Source of the DNA: an uncultured Kordiimonas sp.
GTDB lineage: Bacteria > Pseudomonadota > Alphaproteobacteria > Sphingomonadales > Kordiimonadaceae
DNA length: 64,000 bases
Assembly: GCA_947503575.1 (NCBI GenBank)
Contig: CANNDZ010000001.1
Coordinates: 2,046,001-2,110,000 of the forward strand
Direction of reading: 5' to 3'
The position numbers were made by a program, and so were the translations under genes. Shown here piece after piece: positions 55,349 to 64,000 of the stretch. The notes beneath the pieces are model-generated. The model made no database searches. It was given only the letters and a program-made list of their open reading frames with translations, and was not told the DNA's origin. Within the stretch, counting starts at the first letter, position 1; every line of letters begins with the position of its first letter.

Positions 55349-56104
55349 CTAAGGCCGGTAGGCGTCGATGATTCCGTTGAAATCACTGGCTTTTAAGCTG
55401 GCACCGCCAACCAGCGCACCATTAACATTGTCTATAGTCATCAATTCTTTCGCATTGGCAGGTTTTACCGAGCCGCCGTACAGAATAGCAAAGCGCGTTC
55501 CGTTGTCGCCAAACTGCGTTTCCAAGGCATTGCGGATAGCAGCATGAACCTCACCGATGTCATTATTGGTTGGCGTGCGGCCCGTCCCAATTGCCCAGAC
55601 AGGTTCATAAGCAATGATGCAATTATCAGCAGTTGTGGTTTCTGGAAGAGAACCGGTTAACTGCTTTAAGACAACTTCTAGTGTGTCACCAGCGTCTCTT
55701 TCTGTCTCGGTTTCACCAACACAAACAATTGCCGTAAGGCCAGCGCGGTGTGCGGCCCCTGCTTTCTCCGCAACCAATGAACTTGTCTCGGCATGGTCAG
55801 CTCGACGCTCTGAATGCCCAACAATGACATGTGTGGCGCCAGCGTCTGCTATCATTTCCGCAGATACATCGCCTGTGTGGGCACCGGATACTTGTGTATG
55901 GCAGTCCTGAGCACCTATCATAAGCGCATCGCCTGCAACATCAGCAAAACGGCTCAAGATTGGAAATGGTGGGCATATAAGAACGTTGCAAACGGCGTCT
56001 GAGCCCGCGCCCAGCAAGCCTTCAAGCGCTTGCAATTCGCTTTCGCTTTGCCTCAAACCGTTCATCTTCCAGTTGCCGGCAACCAATGGTGTTGGTTGTG
56101 CCAT
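55349..56104 (-). CDS. tpiA: Triosephosphate isomerase
   Basis: A 251-residue glycolytic TIM-barrel enzyme interconverting dihydroxyacetone phosphate and glyceraldehyde-3-phosphate. Active-site elements: GNWKMNG with the catalytic Lys, [10 protein letters not shown] with the catalytic His, the [14 protein letters not shown] segment with the catalytic Glu and flexible loop, and [12 protein letters not shown] at 56104 is chosen: AAGGGAG lies eight bases upstream. A GTG three codons earlier (56113) is too close to that site. It is divergent from the foldase gene. Confidence 0.96.
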   Translation of the reverse strand: MAQPTPLVAGNWKMNGLRQSESELQALEGLLGAGSDAVCNVLICPPFPILSRFADVAGDALMIGAQDCHTQVSGAHTGDVSAEMIADAGATHVIVGHSERRADHAETSSLVAEKAGAAHRAGLTAIVCVGETETERDAGDTLEVVLKQLTGSLPETTTADNCIIAYEPVWAIGTGRTPTNNDIGEVHAAIRNALETQFGDNGTRFAILYGGSVKPANAKELMTIDNVNGALVGGASLKASDFNGIIDAYRP

Positions 56105-56263
56105 AAAATTCACTCCCTTATGCAGCAGGTCAATTTACTAGATGGTGGACCCGAGCCCTGTGACTAGCAAATTGAAAAAGAACTGACCAGTGTCGTCGCA
56201 AAAATGCGAACAACTCATCGTAATTGAACGCCAGCAGGCTTGTTTTTCTGCGATTGCGGCGCT

Positions 56264-56277
56264 AAGGATGCATCCTT
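56264..56277. promoter_or_regulatory. 14-bp perfect palindrome upstream of the foldase gene
   Basis: AAGGATGCATCCTT lies in the 245-base divergent gap between tpiA and the PpiD-like gene, 73 bases before the latter's start. It could be an operator, but no matching regulator is known in the window and a palindrome of this length can arise by chance. Confidence 0.3.
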
Positions 56278-56349
56278 TATTTGTTCCGAGAGACGGGTAG
56301 TGGCAAAGGTTGCCAACTTCCCGGACATATGACGAGAGGACCCGGACGC

Positions 56350-58281
56350 ATGCTGTTGAAACTGCGTGGTGGATTAAACAACTTTTTAGTTACTATTTTG
56401 CTTGGCCTATTGATTGCCGCCTTTGCCATTTGGGGCATTGGTCCTGGCATGCTGAGTGGGTCCAACCAATATGTTGCAAAGGTGGGCGACACTGAAGTTT
56501 CAACCAATCGCTTTTTTAACCTGGTTCAGCAACGTGCGCAGGCGCTGCAAATGCAGTTTGGCGGTGAATTCAGTACGCCGCAGCTGGTGCAGATGATGCA
56601 ACTAGATCAGCAAGTGCTGAACCAGACGCTGGTTGATGCGGCTGTTAAAGAACACATCTCCTCCCTTGGCTTGCGAGCAACTGGTGAGCAGCTTGCCGCA
56701 CAATTGCGGAACATTGAGGCCTTTAAAATGCCAGGGGGCGGTTTCAGTCCTGAATTGATGCAGCAAGCATTGGTTAGCAACAACATTACCCAAAGCGAAC
56801 TTTATGCCGATCTGCGCAGCGCGGTGACCCGTGGCCAGCTTATTGAAAGCTTTGTCGTTGAAGATATGATTTCACGCGACTTTGCGAATGCCTTGTATAC
56901 TTGGCAGGCGGAACGACGAGGTGCTGCATTGATCAACTTGCCTGCTGACAGCCTGACCGACATCCCTGCCCCGACAGAAGAAGAGATTGCCTCCTTCTAT
57001 GAAACAGGCAAAGCCGGTTACATGACGCCTGAACGGCGCACCTACGACTATATCCTGCTGACACCAGAGTATTTTGCAAGTCAGGTAGAGGTGCCAGAAG
57101 GTGAAATTGAACGCCTGTATGAAGCGCGCGCAGATGAGTATGCCGCGTCTGAACTGCGCACTGTGTATCAAGTTAGCTTTGATAGCGAACAAGAAGCATT
57201 GGATTTTGTTGCAGTGGTGAATGCAGGTGGTGATTTTACCGAGACAGCCGTTGCAACGTCAGATTTTGCCGCCAACGAAATTGACCTTGGTGATAATACA
57301 CGCTCGGATATTGAAGCCGAGTTTGGGACAGAAGCCGCCGAGCTCGTATTCGGCCTTGCTGAGAACACGCCGTCTGCGCCGGTTGAGGATATTGCGGGCT
57401 GGAGCGTCTATATGGTGCCAAATATTACTTTGGTAGACGGGCGCTCGTTTGATGACGTTAAGGACGAACTTGAGCAGGAATACCGTTCCGAAGAAGCCAT
57501 CGATATTATGTTTGATTATCAAAACCAGATTGATGAAGCGATGGAAGCAACTGGAAGCCTTACGGAAATTGCACAGAACGTTGGCTTGCAACTGGCCTCC
57601 GTTGTTGACATCGACGCGCAAGGATTAAGCGTTGATGGTACTCCGGCAGTAACACAGCAAAACGAATATATCATTCAGTCAGCTGTATTCCGCGAGGAAT
57701 TGGGAGCAGAGCCTACCATAACAGATATTAACCCGACAGATGCGACCGCTGGTTTTTACCTGTTTGAGATCAGAGATATCAAATCACCAACCGAGCAGCC
57801 CCTGGAAGAAATTCGGGATCGCGTCATTGCAGATTTGACTGCTGTGAGGAAACGAGAGCGTGCAGGTGAAATTGCAGATACTGCAGTTGAGCGGTTACGT
57901 GCTGGTGATGACCCCGAAGTTATTGCAGAAGAACTGGGTGGTACGTCCTTTGAAGCAAAAAATGTTGCGCGCACCGGTGACAGCAGCTCCAATCTGGCAT
58001 CAAATATCCGCAGCCTGATTTTTGACCTGGATGTTGGCAGCGTTGATAGCGCAGCTGCGGCCGACAATAATGGCTATGTTGTTGTAAAAGTGCTGTCTAA
58101 AGAAGCTGGCAACCCTGAAACGGCGGACGAAGCGGTGAATACTTTGCTTGATCAACTGAATGCTGATTTTCAGGAAGAGCTCTTTGTTCAGTATCAAGCG
58201 TATTTGACAGAATTGTATCCTGCCGAAGTGAATAGCTTGTTGATCCAGCAACTATTTAGTCCGGAAAATTTCCAACAGTGA
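56350..58281 (+). CDS. PpiD/SurA-like membrane-anchored peptidyl-prolyl isomerase
   Basis: A 643-residue periplasmic foldase tethered by one N-terminal membrane helix (about 10-30, NNFLVTILLGLLIAAFAIWG). A SurA-N-like chaperone domain follows (about 40-200, VAKVGDTEVSTNRFFNLVQQ and FSPELMQQALVSNNI), then a PpiC-like region (about 240-390) and a further acidic helical part. This is the PpiD plan: assists folding of exported proteins near the Sec channel. GAGAGGA nine bases before the ATG at 56350 supports the start; the longer frame from 56281 begins at TTG. The stop overlaps the trpE start, so the two are coupled. Confidence 0.88.
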   Translation: MLLKLRGGLNNFLVTILLGLLIAAFAIWGIGPGMLSGSNQYVAKVGDTEVSTNRFFNLVQQRAQALQMQFGGEFSTPQLVQMMQLDQQVLNQTLVDAAVKEHISSLGLRATGEQLAAQLRNIEAFKMPGGGFSPELMQQALVSNNITQSELYADLRSAVTRGQLIESFVVEDMISRDFANALYTWQAERRGAALINLPADSLTDIPAPTEEEIASFYETGKAGYMTPERRTYDYILLTPEYFASQVEVPEGEIERLYEARADEYAASELRTVYQVSFDSEQEALDFVAVVNAGGDFTETAVATSDFAANEIDLGDNTRSDIEAEFGTEAAELVFGLAENTPSAPVEDIAGWSVYMVPNITLVDGRSFDDVKDELEQEYRSEEAIDIMFDYQNQIDEAMEATGSLTEIAQNVGLQLASVVDIDAQGLSVDGTPAVTQQNEYIIQSAVFREELGAEPTITDINPTDATAGFYLFEIRDIKSPTEQPLEEIRDRVIADLTAVRKRERAGEIADTAVERLRAGDDPEVIAEELGGTSFEAKNVARTGDSSSNLASNIRSLIFDLDVGSVDSAAAADNNGYVVVKVLSKEAGNPETADEAVNTLLDQLNADFQEELFVQYQAYLTELYPAEVNSLLIQQLFSPENFQQ

Positions 58282-59786
58282 TGAATGATGTACCGTATCA
58301 GGAGTTTTTAGAGCGCTACAGTCGCGGAGAACCGCAGGTACTTTTCCAATCGCTGGTAGCGGACCTGGACACCCCTGTGTCGGCATATATGAAGCTGACC
58401 AAGGGCGAGAAATACAGTTGTTTGCTCGAGTCTGTCGAAGGCGGTGAAACACGCGGTCGTTATTCTATCATCGGACTGAGGCCAGACATAATCTGGCGTA
58501 ATGACGGTGAAGCCACCCAAATTTGTCGCGATGTGGTTGCTGGGGAAGACCTACAGTTTACTCCTATGTCTGGTGAGCCGCTAGACTGTCTTCGCGACCT
58601 GATGGCGGAAAGTCTTATAGACTTGCCGCATCCCCTGCCCCCTATGGCTGCCGGTCTGGTCGGTTATATGGCATACGACATTGTGCGCCAAATGGAAGAT
58701 ATTGGCCCGGCAAGACCAGACCCGCTGGGACTGGCAACGTCCATTTTCATTCGTCCGACTGTGATGGCGATCTTTGATAGCGTGACCAACCTCGTCACTA
58801 TCGTTACACCGGTGCGTCCACATAAAGACGCTGAGGCTCAAAATGCTTACGCCTCAGCGCAGCATTTGATCGACGAAATGATCGACAGACTGGACGCGCC
58901 GTTACCATTAATACCGTCACTGTCGGCACCAGATATGTGCGCTCCTGTTTCTAATACGCCGGAAGAAACCTTCAAAACGATGGTAAAAAAGGCGCAAGAC
59001 TACATTCTTGCGGGGGATATTTTTCAGGTTGTGCTAAGCCAGCGCTTTACGATGCCCTTTGAATTGCCGCCGTTTGCGCTTTACCGAGCGTTGCGGCGCA
59101 CAAATCCATCACCCTTTATGTATCACCTGGCGTTTGATGACTTCGCGATTGTTGGCTCCAGTCCCGAGATATTGGTGCGATTGCGCGACAATGAAGTAAC
59201 CATCCGACCAATCGCTGGAACCCGATGGCGCGGCAAGAGCCAGCAGGAAGATCAACAGCTTACAGATGACCTTCTGGCTGATGAAAAGGAATTGTCAGAG
59301 CATCTGATGCTGCTGGATTTGGGGCGAAACGATGTTGGCCGGGTCTCGAAACCTGGAACAGTTGAAGTCACGGACCGGAATACCGTCGAATACTATTCAC
59401 ATGTTATGCATATCGTCTCGAACGTTATTGGCGAGCTTGACCCAGATTACGACGCGATTGATGCGCTATCTGCTGGCTTTCCAGCAGGTACGGTGTCAGG
59501 TGCGCCCAAGGTGCGAGCCATGGAGATCATTGATGAGCTGGAGGTGGAAGCGCGCGGCGTTTATGCTGGCAGTGTTGGTTATTTCAGCGCTAACGGCTCT
59601 ATGGATACCGCAATTGTGTTGCGCACAGCCATTGTGAAAGATGGAAAAATGCATGTGCAGGCGGGTGCCGGTGTTGTCGCTGACAGTGTGCCCGAATACG
59701 AGTACACAGAATGCGTAAACAAAGCACGTGCCCTTGTAGTTGCTGCAAATGAAGCTTTGCGTTTCGCCTCGTCAAATCGCGGCTAA
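58281..59786 (+). CDS. trpE: Anthranilate synthase component I
   Basis: A 501-residue enzyme making anthranilate from chorismate, with ammonia from TrpG. Seen: LESVEGGETRGRYSIIG (the N-terminal tryptophan-feedback region), LSQRFTMPFE, IVGSSPEILVR, RPIAGTRWRG, HLMLLDLGRNDVGRV, and the catalytic FPAGTVSGAPKVRAM and DTAIVLRTA. ATG at 58281 shares one base with the preceding stop; GTG at 58278 is the other option. trpG lies 1.1 kb on, beyond an inverted gene. No leader peptide or attenuator is seen, as trpE is coupled to the foldase gene. Confidence 0.96.
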   Translation: MNDVPYQEFLERYSRGEPQVLFQSLVADLDTPVSAYMKLTKGEKYSCLLESVEGGETRGRYSIIGLRPDIIWRNDGEATQICRDVVAGEDLQFTPMSGEPLDCLRDLMAESLIDLPHPLPPMAAGLVGYMAYDIVRQMEDIGPARPDPLGLATSIFIRPTVMAIFDSVTNLVTIVTPVRPHKDAEAQNAYASAQHLIDEMIDRLDAPLPLIPSLSAPDMCAPVSNTPEETFKTMVKKAQDYILAGDIFQVVLSQRFTMPFELPPFALYRALRRTNPSPFMYHLAFDDFAIVGSSPEILVRLRDNEVTIRPIAGTRWRGKSQQEDQQLTDDLLADEKELSEHLMLLDLGRNDVGRVSKPGTVEVTDRNTVEYYSHVMHIVSNVIGELDPDYDAIDALSAGFPAGTVSGAPKVRAMEIIDELEVEARGVYAGSVGYFSANGSMDTAIVLRTAIVKDGKMHVQAGAGVVADSVPEYEYTECVNKARALVVAANEALRFASSNRG

Positions 59787-59793
59787 ACCTGTC

Positions 59794-60765
59794 TTAGCGA
59801 GATTTTAGCGCCTCTTGCCTGGCAAGGGCCGCGACCATGACTTCACTAATAGGCACCAGTTCGAATCCTTTGGAAGCCAGAGTTTTTTGCCATTCTTCCA
59901 ACACGTCAAGTGTGATGCTGTAGGGATGGCCGATGGCGATAGCATAGCCTCTCATCAGTGCGATTTTTTCAGTGGAGGCGAGCTGGCGCAGGATATAATC
60001 TTCGTCTTGCTCATTATCCAGAAAAATGTCCCGCGCAACAAAAGGAACACCTAACGCTTTGGCAGCGCGTTCTCCCATACTGTTGGGTGTCGTTAAACTG
60101 TCCACAAACAGCAAACCTTCACTTCGTAGGCGAGCCATCAAGCGCACCATTAGTGCGGGGTCCTCAGTTAGCAGACTGCCCATGTGGTTGTTCACGCCGA
60201 CAAATCCATCAAATCTGTTCAGATTCCATTCAACGCGTTCTCCAAACTCATCAAAGCTGAGGTTCGTCAGTAAAGCATTGTCACCTGGGTCTGCCGATGC
60301 CCGATGGGATTGCATCGGTAAATGGACCATAAGTTCATGCCCAACAGCCCGCATAGCGGCTGTTTGTTCTTCTAGTTCATTGGCATAGGGCAGAAATGCG
60401 AGTGTAAGGGGGGCCTGCATGTTGCGCAGACGCTCAGTAGCGGCTTTATCCAATCCTACGTCGTCAATGATGATGGCGATTTTTGGATAAGCTGTTTGGC
60501 TTCGATCCGCCATTGTCGTAACTGCATTTTGCTGCCATGCAGGCTCTTGTTTGACGGGAACAACCGATGCGATTTCGCCAATGGATACGGATACACGAGC
60601 AACACTATCGACCCGGTATTCTTCAATAATGGCAACAATTTCCTGTTCATCCAGCACCAGCGGGGCGTTTGTGTTGGATGATTGACGAAAGATCGAAACC
60701 ATAAGACCAACAAACACGGCAAGAACCGTCGCAATATAGAACAGCAGTAGTCGTTTCCGGGTCAA
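59794..60765 (-). CDS. Divergent polysaccharide deacetylase family protein (YibQ-like)
   Basis: A 323-residue protein with one N-terminal membrane helix (about residues 5-27, LLLFYIATVLAVFVGLMVSIF) and a periplasmic NodB-like fold of the divergent polysaccharide deacetylase group: KIAIIIDDVGL, LTLAFLPYANELE, GHELMVHLPMQ, VGVNNHMGSLLT, LFVDSLTT and AIGHPYSITLDVL. Family members act on or near cell-wall glycans, but activity is unproven. Start is uncertain: a TTG at 60765 with AAGGA about nine bases upstream gives a normal anchor, while the longer frame starts at another TTG (60831). Inverted between trpE and trpG. Confidence 0.83.
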   Translation of the reverse strand: MTRKRLLLFYIATVLAVFVGLMVSIFRQSSNTNAPLVLDEQEIVAIIEEYRVDSVARVSVSIGEIASVVPVKQEPAWQQNAVTTMADRSQTAYPKIAIIIDDVGLDKAATERLRNMQAPLTLAFLPYANELEEQTAAMRAVGHELMVHLPMQSHRASADPGDNALLTNLSFDEFGERVEWNLNRFDGFVGVNNHMGSLLTEDPALMVRLMARLRSEGLLFVDSLTTPNSMGERAAKALGVPFVARDIFLDNEQDEDYILRQLASTEKIALMRGYAIAIGHPYSITLDVLEEWQKTLASKGFELVPISEVMVAALARQEALKSR

Positions 60766-60924
60766 TATGCGGGTTCCTTGGTTTTCAGCCTTGCCGCTTA
60801 CTCGTTTGTCATCAGAATACCCTGAAAGCAATCATAAGCGTGCTTGCTTGTCGAGGCTGGCGGCAATAGTATCAGCGCACTTTTAACGGACGCGCCCCGC
60901 GTGGCTCTCATTAGTGACTGACCT

Positions 60925-61515
60925 ATGTATATTCTTATCGATAACTACGACAGCTTTACATACAATTTGTACCATTATCTTACTGATTTGGGCGCTGATG
61001 TGGCGGTGCACCGAAATGACAAGATTACTGTTGATGCTGTCACTGAATTAAAACCACAGGGAATTATCATTAGCCCTGGGCCCTGCACTCCAAATGAAGC
61101 AGGAATTTGTCTTGATCTTGTCGACGCTGTGAGAGCAGAAATTCCTGTTTTAGGGGTGTGCCTGGGACATCAATCCATTGCCCAGGTTTTTGGTGCCAAA
61201 ATTGTAAGGGCGCCATATGTCATGCATGGAAAAACCAGCGAAGTGCACCATGATGGAGGCAGCGTTTTTACGGGTCTGCCCTCGCCTTTTGTTGCAACGC
61301 GCTATCACTCTTTAACGGTCGATCCGGCAACTGTGCCGGAATGCTTGAAAATTACAGCGAAGACCGACGATGGTATCATCATGGGGCTTGCTCACGCAGA
61401 GTTGCCATTGCACGGTGTACAATTCCACCCGGAAAGCATTGCCTCGGAACATGGGCACGCTGTGATTAAAAACTTTCTCTCGCTATGTGAGCAAAAGGAG
61501 ATGATTGATGCCTGA
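60925..61515 (+). CDS. trpG: Anthranilate synthase component II (glutamine amidotransferase)
   Basis: A 196-residue class I amidotransferase that supplies ammonia to TrpE. Seen: [42 protein letters not shown] with the nucleophile Cys, and [15 protein letters not shown] with the His-Glu pair. In some bacteria the same subunit also serves PabB for folate. The stop overlaps trpD by eight bases. The 159-base gap before it must contain promoters for this operon and the divergent deacetylase gene. Confidence 0.96.
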   Translation: MYILIDNYDSFTYNLYHYLTDLGADVAVHRNDKITVDAVTELKPQGIIISPGPCTPNEAGICLDLVDAVRAEIPVLGVCLGHQSIAQVFGAKIVRAPYVMHGKTSEVHHDGGSVFTGLPSPFVATRYHSLTVDPATVPECLKITAKTDDGIIMGLAHAELPLHGVQFHPESIASEHGHAVIKNFLSLCEQKEMIDA

Positions 61516-62536
61516 TTTTGCGCAATTGCTTGGTTTGCTTGCAGATGGTGAGATGCTGACAATAGATCAGTCGTCAGAAGCCTTTGAGTCAATAATGGTT
61601 GGAGACATTCCGCCAGAGCAAATTGCTGCATTTGTCATGGCTTTGCGTGTACGCGGTGAAACCGTTGACGAAATCGTGGGCGGCGCTAGCGTTTTACGCT
61701 CAAAAGCAACATTGTTACCTAACCCAGGCGATGTTGTTGACACGTGCGGCACAGGCGGTGATGGACTTGGTACCTACAACATCTCAACAGCGGCAGCCCT
61801 GGTTGCTGCTGCGGCAGGGTGTCGTGTGGCAAAGCATGGTAACCGGTCGGTGTCTTCTAAATCGGGCTCGGCTGATGTTTTGGTCTCGCTGGGTGCCAAT
61901 CTGGATATTTCACTAGAGCAAAATCAGGAAAGTCTGGACCGGTTTGGTTTTACGTTTATGTTCGCACCAGCACACCATAACGCCATGAAACATGTTGCAT
62001 CGGTGCGCGCGTCGCTGAAGCTTCGGACCATTTTCAATCTGTTGGGTCCTCTTGCCAACCCTGCGCAGGCTAGACGGCAAGTTCTGGGTGTTTATGACCG
62101 TAAATGGTTGAGACCAATGGCAGATGTTCTAGCTGCTTTGGGCAGCGAGCATGTATGGGTTGTTCATGGGGAGGACGGCCTTGACGAGATCTCGCTTAGT
62201 GGCAAGACTTTTGTGGCGGAGTTAAAAGGCGGTGCTGTAAGCGAATTTGAACTAGACCCTGCCGATTTCGGATTTGTGTCAAAACCGCTGAATACGATCA
62301 AGGGTGGTGATGCCCATGAAAACGCTAATGCTTTGATGTCCCTGGCTGACGGCGCACCATCAGCCTACAGAGATATTACCCTTCTAAATGCAGCGGGCGC
62401 ACTATTGGTCGGTGGGAAGGCACAAACCTTCGCTGAGGGTGTTGAATTAGCAGCAGCCGCCATTGACAGCGGCGCAACAAAAAAGCTGTTGCGCGAGTGG
62501 ATATTGTTTACGAAAGCTAGTGGAGGCACTCCGTGA
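61508..62536 (+). CDS. trpD: Anthranilate phosphoribosyltransferase
   Basis: A 342-residue enzyme that joins anthranilate to PRPP. Seen: [18 protein letters not shown] (PRPP-binding), [49 protein letters not shown], and [16 protein letters not shown] at 61508 follows an excellent AAAGGAG at seven bases. It overlaps trpG by eight bases and trpC by four. Confidence 0.97.
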   Translation: MPDFAQLLGLLADGEMLTIDQSSEAFESIMVGDIPPEQIAAFVMALRVRGETVDEIVGGASVLRSKATLLPNPGDVVDTCGTGGDGLGTYNISTAAALVAAAAGCRVAKHGNRSVSSKSGSADVLVSLGANLDISLEQNQESLDRFGFTFMFAPAHHNAMKHVASVRASLKLRTIFNLLGPLANPAQARRQVLGVYDRKWLRPMADVLAALGSEHVWVVHGEDGLDEISLSGKTFVAELKGGAVSEFELDPADFGFVSKPLNTIKGGDAHENANALMSLADGAPSAYRDITLLNAAGALLVGGKAQTFAEGVELAAAAIDSGATKKLLREWILFTKASGGTP

Positions 62537-63339
62537 CAGGGAAGGATGATATTCTTGCTGAAATATGCGCCCGCAAGGAAATTCATGTTTCGGTTAAAAA
62601 GGCTCAAGTGCCCCTTGATGCGCTCAAGGCTAATTTGTCAAACGTGAGCGCGCCGCGCGGCTTCGTTAATGCCTTACGCCATTGCGTTGATAACGGTGAC
62701 TATGGCTTTATCTGTGAAATTAAAAAAGCCAGTCCATCCAAGGGCCTTATACGAGCAGACTTTAATCCTGCTGAGTTGGCGTCGGCTTATGAAAAAGGCG
62801 GTGCAGCATGTTTGTCTGTTTTGACTGACGAACCATACTTTCAAGGCCATGACAGCTATCTGCAGGAAGCGCGAAACGCCTGTGCCCTACCGGTGTTGCG
62901 CAAAGACTTTATGGTCGATCCCTATCAGGTATATGAAGCTCGGTCACTTGGCGCAGATTGCATCCTGGTCATTATGGCCGCGCTTACGGATGCTATGGCT
63001 GCAGAGTTGGAGGCGATAGCACATGATTTGGGAATGGATGTTTTGATCGAGGTACATGATGCGGCTGAAGTTGATCGTGCAATGCGACTTAAAAGCCCAC
63101 TTGTTGGCGTGAATAATCGCAATCTGAAAACAATGGATGTGTCCTTGGACAATACATTGAGTCTGGTTCCCTCATTCCCGCCAGGACGCATTGCTGTTGC
63201 TGAGTCCGGGTTGAAAACGCCTGATGATCTTGCAGTCTGCGCTTCGGCGGGGGCCAACTGCTTTCTGATCGGTGAAACTTTTATGCGAGAGGCTGATGTT
63301 GTCGCCGCTGTTCGTTCCATGCAAAAGGTCAGTGCATGA
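62533..63339 (+). CDS. trpC: Indole-3-glycerol-phosphate synthase
   Basis: A 268-residue TIM-barrel enzyme of tryptophan synthesis, here without a fused TrpF. Seen: [19 protein letters not shown] with the catalytic Lys, [62 protein letters not shown] and [16 protein letters not shown] start overlaps the trpD stop (GTGA); its own stop overlaps moaC (ATGA). trpF, trpB and trpA are not in the window. Confidence 0.97.
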   Translation: MTGKDDILAEICARKEIHVSVKKAQVPLDALKANLSNVSAPRGFVNALRHCVDNGDYGFICEIKKASPSKGLIRADFNPAELASAYEKGGAACLSVLTDEPYFQGHDSYLQEARNACALPVLRKDFMVDPYQVYEARSLGADCILVIMAALTDAMAAELEAIAHDLGMDVLIEVHDAAEVDRAMRLKSPLVGVNNRNLKTMDVSLDNTLSLVPSFPPGRIAVAESGLKTPDDLAVCASAGANCFLIGETFMREADVVAAVRSMQKVSA

Positions 63340-63818
63340 GCGACAAATTAACCCACACGGATACAGACGGCGCTGCTCATATGGTTGATGTTGGCGCAAA
63401 GACCGCTACAAAGCGCACCGCCGTAGCGGAAGCGCATGTATCCATGAAATCAGCAACTGCAGAGCTTATAAAAGCAGATGCCATTAAAAAAGGTGATGTT
63501 TTAGCCGTGGCTCGCGTTGCCGGCATTATGGCAGCAAAAAAAACTCATGAGTTGATCCCACTCTGTCATCCTTTGGCGATTACAGGCGTCGATATATCGT
63601 TTAAGTGGCTATCTTCGAGCGTCTTGCGTGTTCTTGCCACAGCCAAAGTTGATGGTAAAACGGGGGTTGAGATGGAAGCACTTACGGCGGCAACAACAAG
63701 CGCCCTGACAGTTTATGATATGGCGAAGGCCGTTGATAAGGAAATGACAATATCTGATGTGCGTTTGCTTGAAAAAACAGGGGGGAAATCCGGCACGTAC
63801 CAGCGGGATAGCGCATAA
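63336..63818 (+). CDS. moaC: Cyclic pyranopterin monophosphate synthase MoaC
   Basis: A 160-residue molybdenum cofactor enzyme acting with MoaA to form cyclic pyranopterin from GTP. Seen: [38 protein letters not shown] (active-site region), [17 protein letters not shown] and the [20 protein letters not shown] end. Its start overlaps trpC and its stop shares one base with moeA, so molybdenum cofactor genes are translated with the trp operon, an order common in alphaproteobacteria. Confidence 0.97.
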   Translation: MSDKLTHTDTDGAAHMVDVGAKTATKRTAVAEAHVSMKSATAELIKADAIKKGDVLAVARVAGIMAAKKTHELIPLCHPLAITGVDISFKWLSSSVLRVLATAKVDGKTGVEMEALTAATTSALTVYDMAKAVDKEMTISDVRLLEKTGGKSGTYQRDSA

Positions 63819-64000
63819 TGATAAGTATTGAGCAAGCCTTCGAGAGAATTGTGGGCAATGCGCGCCCCCTTGGAGCAGAAAAGGTTGAAGTAGCGCGGTC
63901 TTCAGGGCGCGTGATTGCGGCCCCCATTCGTGCCCGGCGTTCACAACCCGGCTCTGACTTGTCCGCGATGGATGGCTATGCCGTACGCAGTGAGGATTTG
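63818..64000 (+). CDS. moeA: Molybdopterin molybdenumtransferase MoeA, N-terminal part (runs off window)
   Basis: The first 61 codons of moeA, cut by the window end. The ATG shares one base with the moaC stop (TAATG). The translation includes AFERIVGNARPLGAEKV and the family motif SDLSAMDGYAVRSED near the cut. MoeA inserts molybdate into adenylylated molybdopterin. Assignment rests on this motif and on moaC upstream. Confidence 0.92.
   Translation, partial: MISIEQAFERIVGNARPLGAEKVEVARSSGRVIAAPIRARRSQPGSDLSAMDGYAVRSEDL

Noticed and set aside
59855-59875. TTCGAATCC, resembling a tRNA T-loop
   Set aside because: It lies within the polysaccharide deacetylase coding region, and no acceptor, D or anticodon stems can be formed around it.

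Overview
The window is chromosomal DNA of an alphaproteobacterium. The main evidence is gene order: dusB-ntrB-ntrC-ntrY-ntrX-trkA-trkH-hfq-hflX-mazG, then ispDF-pgpA-cinA, ratA, lipA-lpdA-pdhC-pdhB-pdhA-ftsB-eno-pyrG-secG-tpiA, then a SurA/PpiD-like gene-trpE-trpG-trpD-trpC-moaC-moeA, all of which is typical of that class. The fused IspDF enzyme and a PdhB that carries its own lipoyl domain agree. Base composition is moderate, so a marine lineage such as the Kordiimonadales or a relative is possible, but the genus cannot be fixed from this sequence.

Layout. 1-3.4 kb: end of metG, then tatD, a PhnP-like metallo-hydrolase, a membrane aspartic protease and a DUF1289 protein. 3.5-23.6 kb: a block that reads as accessory. 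It holds a KAS III-like synthase with an ABC exporter, a NIT-domain chemoreceptor, a split PAS/MCP receptor resembling CetB/CetA, a TIR-TM-TPR protein, an FAD oxidoreductase, a secreted amidohydrolase, a membrane-anchored winged-helix regulator divergent from a secreted LamG-like protein, a saccharopine-dehydrogenase-like reductase, a MipA-like porin, a nucleotidyltransferase, a PAP2 phosphatase and a GDPD esterase. 23.6-36.6 kb: mazG, hflX, hfq, potassium uptake and the two nitrogen two-component systems, nearly all on the minus strand. 36.7-42.6 kb: isoprenoid and phospholipid genes on plus, then ratA, a DUF3667 protein and lipA on minus. 42.6-50.6 kb: the pyruvate dehydrogenase operon with lpdA and a cupin, ftsB, an unknown gene and enolase. 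50.7-56.1 kb: a secreted M20 peptidase, an unknown secreted protein, pyrG, secG and tpiA. 56.3-64 kb: a periplasmic foldase coupled to trpE, an inverted polysaccharide deacetylase, and trpG-trpD-trpC-moaC-moeA.

How the parts fit. LipA makes the lipoyl groups used by PdhB and PdhC, which LpdA re-oxidises; enolase and TpiA feed the same glycolytic route. NtrB/NtrC and NtrY/NtrX control nitrogen metabolism. A 17-bp TGC-N11-GCA palindrome upstream of dusB-ntrBC looks like an NtrC autoregulation site. Many genes overlap by 1-14 bases and are probably translationally coupled.

No tRNA, rRNA, CRISPR array, transposase, integrase or phage gene was seen. The gene-free stretches longer than 300 bases are 9013-9367 and 11037-11343. 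The less usual items are the KAS III-ABC operon, the membrane-free split energy-taxis receptor, the TIR-TPR protein with an altered WxxxE motif, three TTAAG repeats phased at 10 bp in front of a secreted-protein gene, and an orphan membrane protein with a perfect palindrome upstream of lipA. None of these proves a new system.
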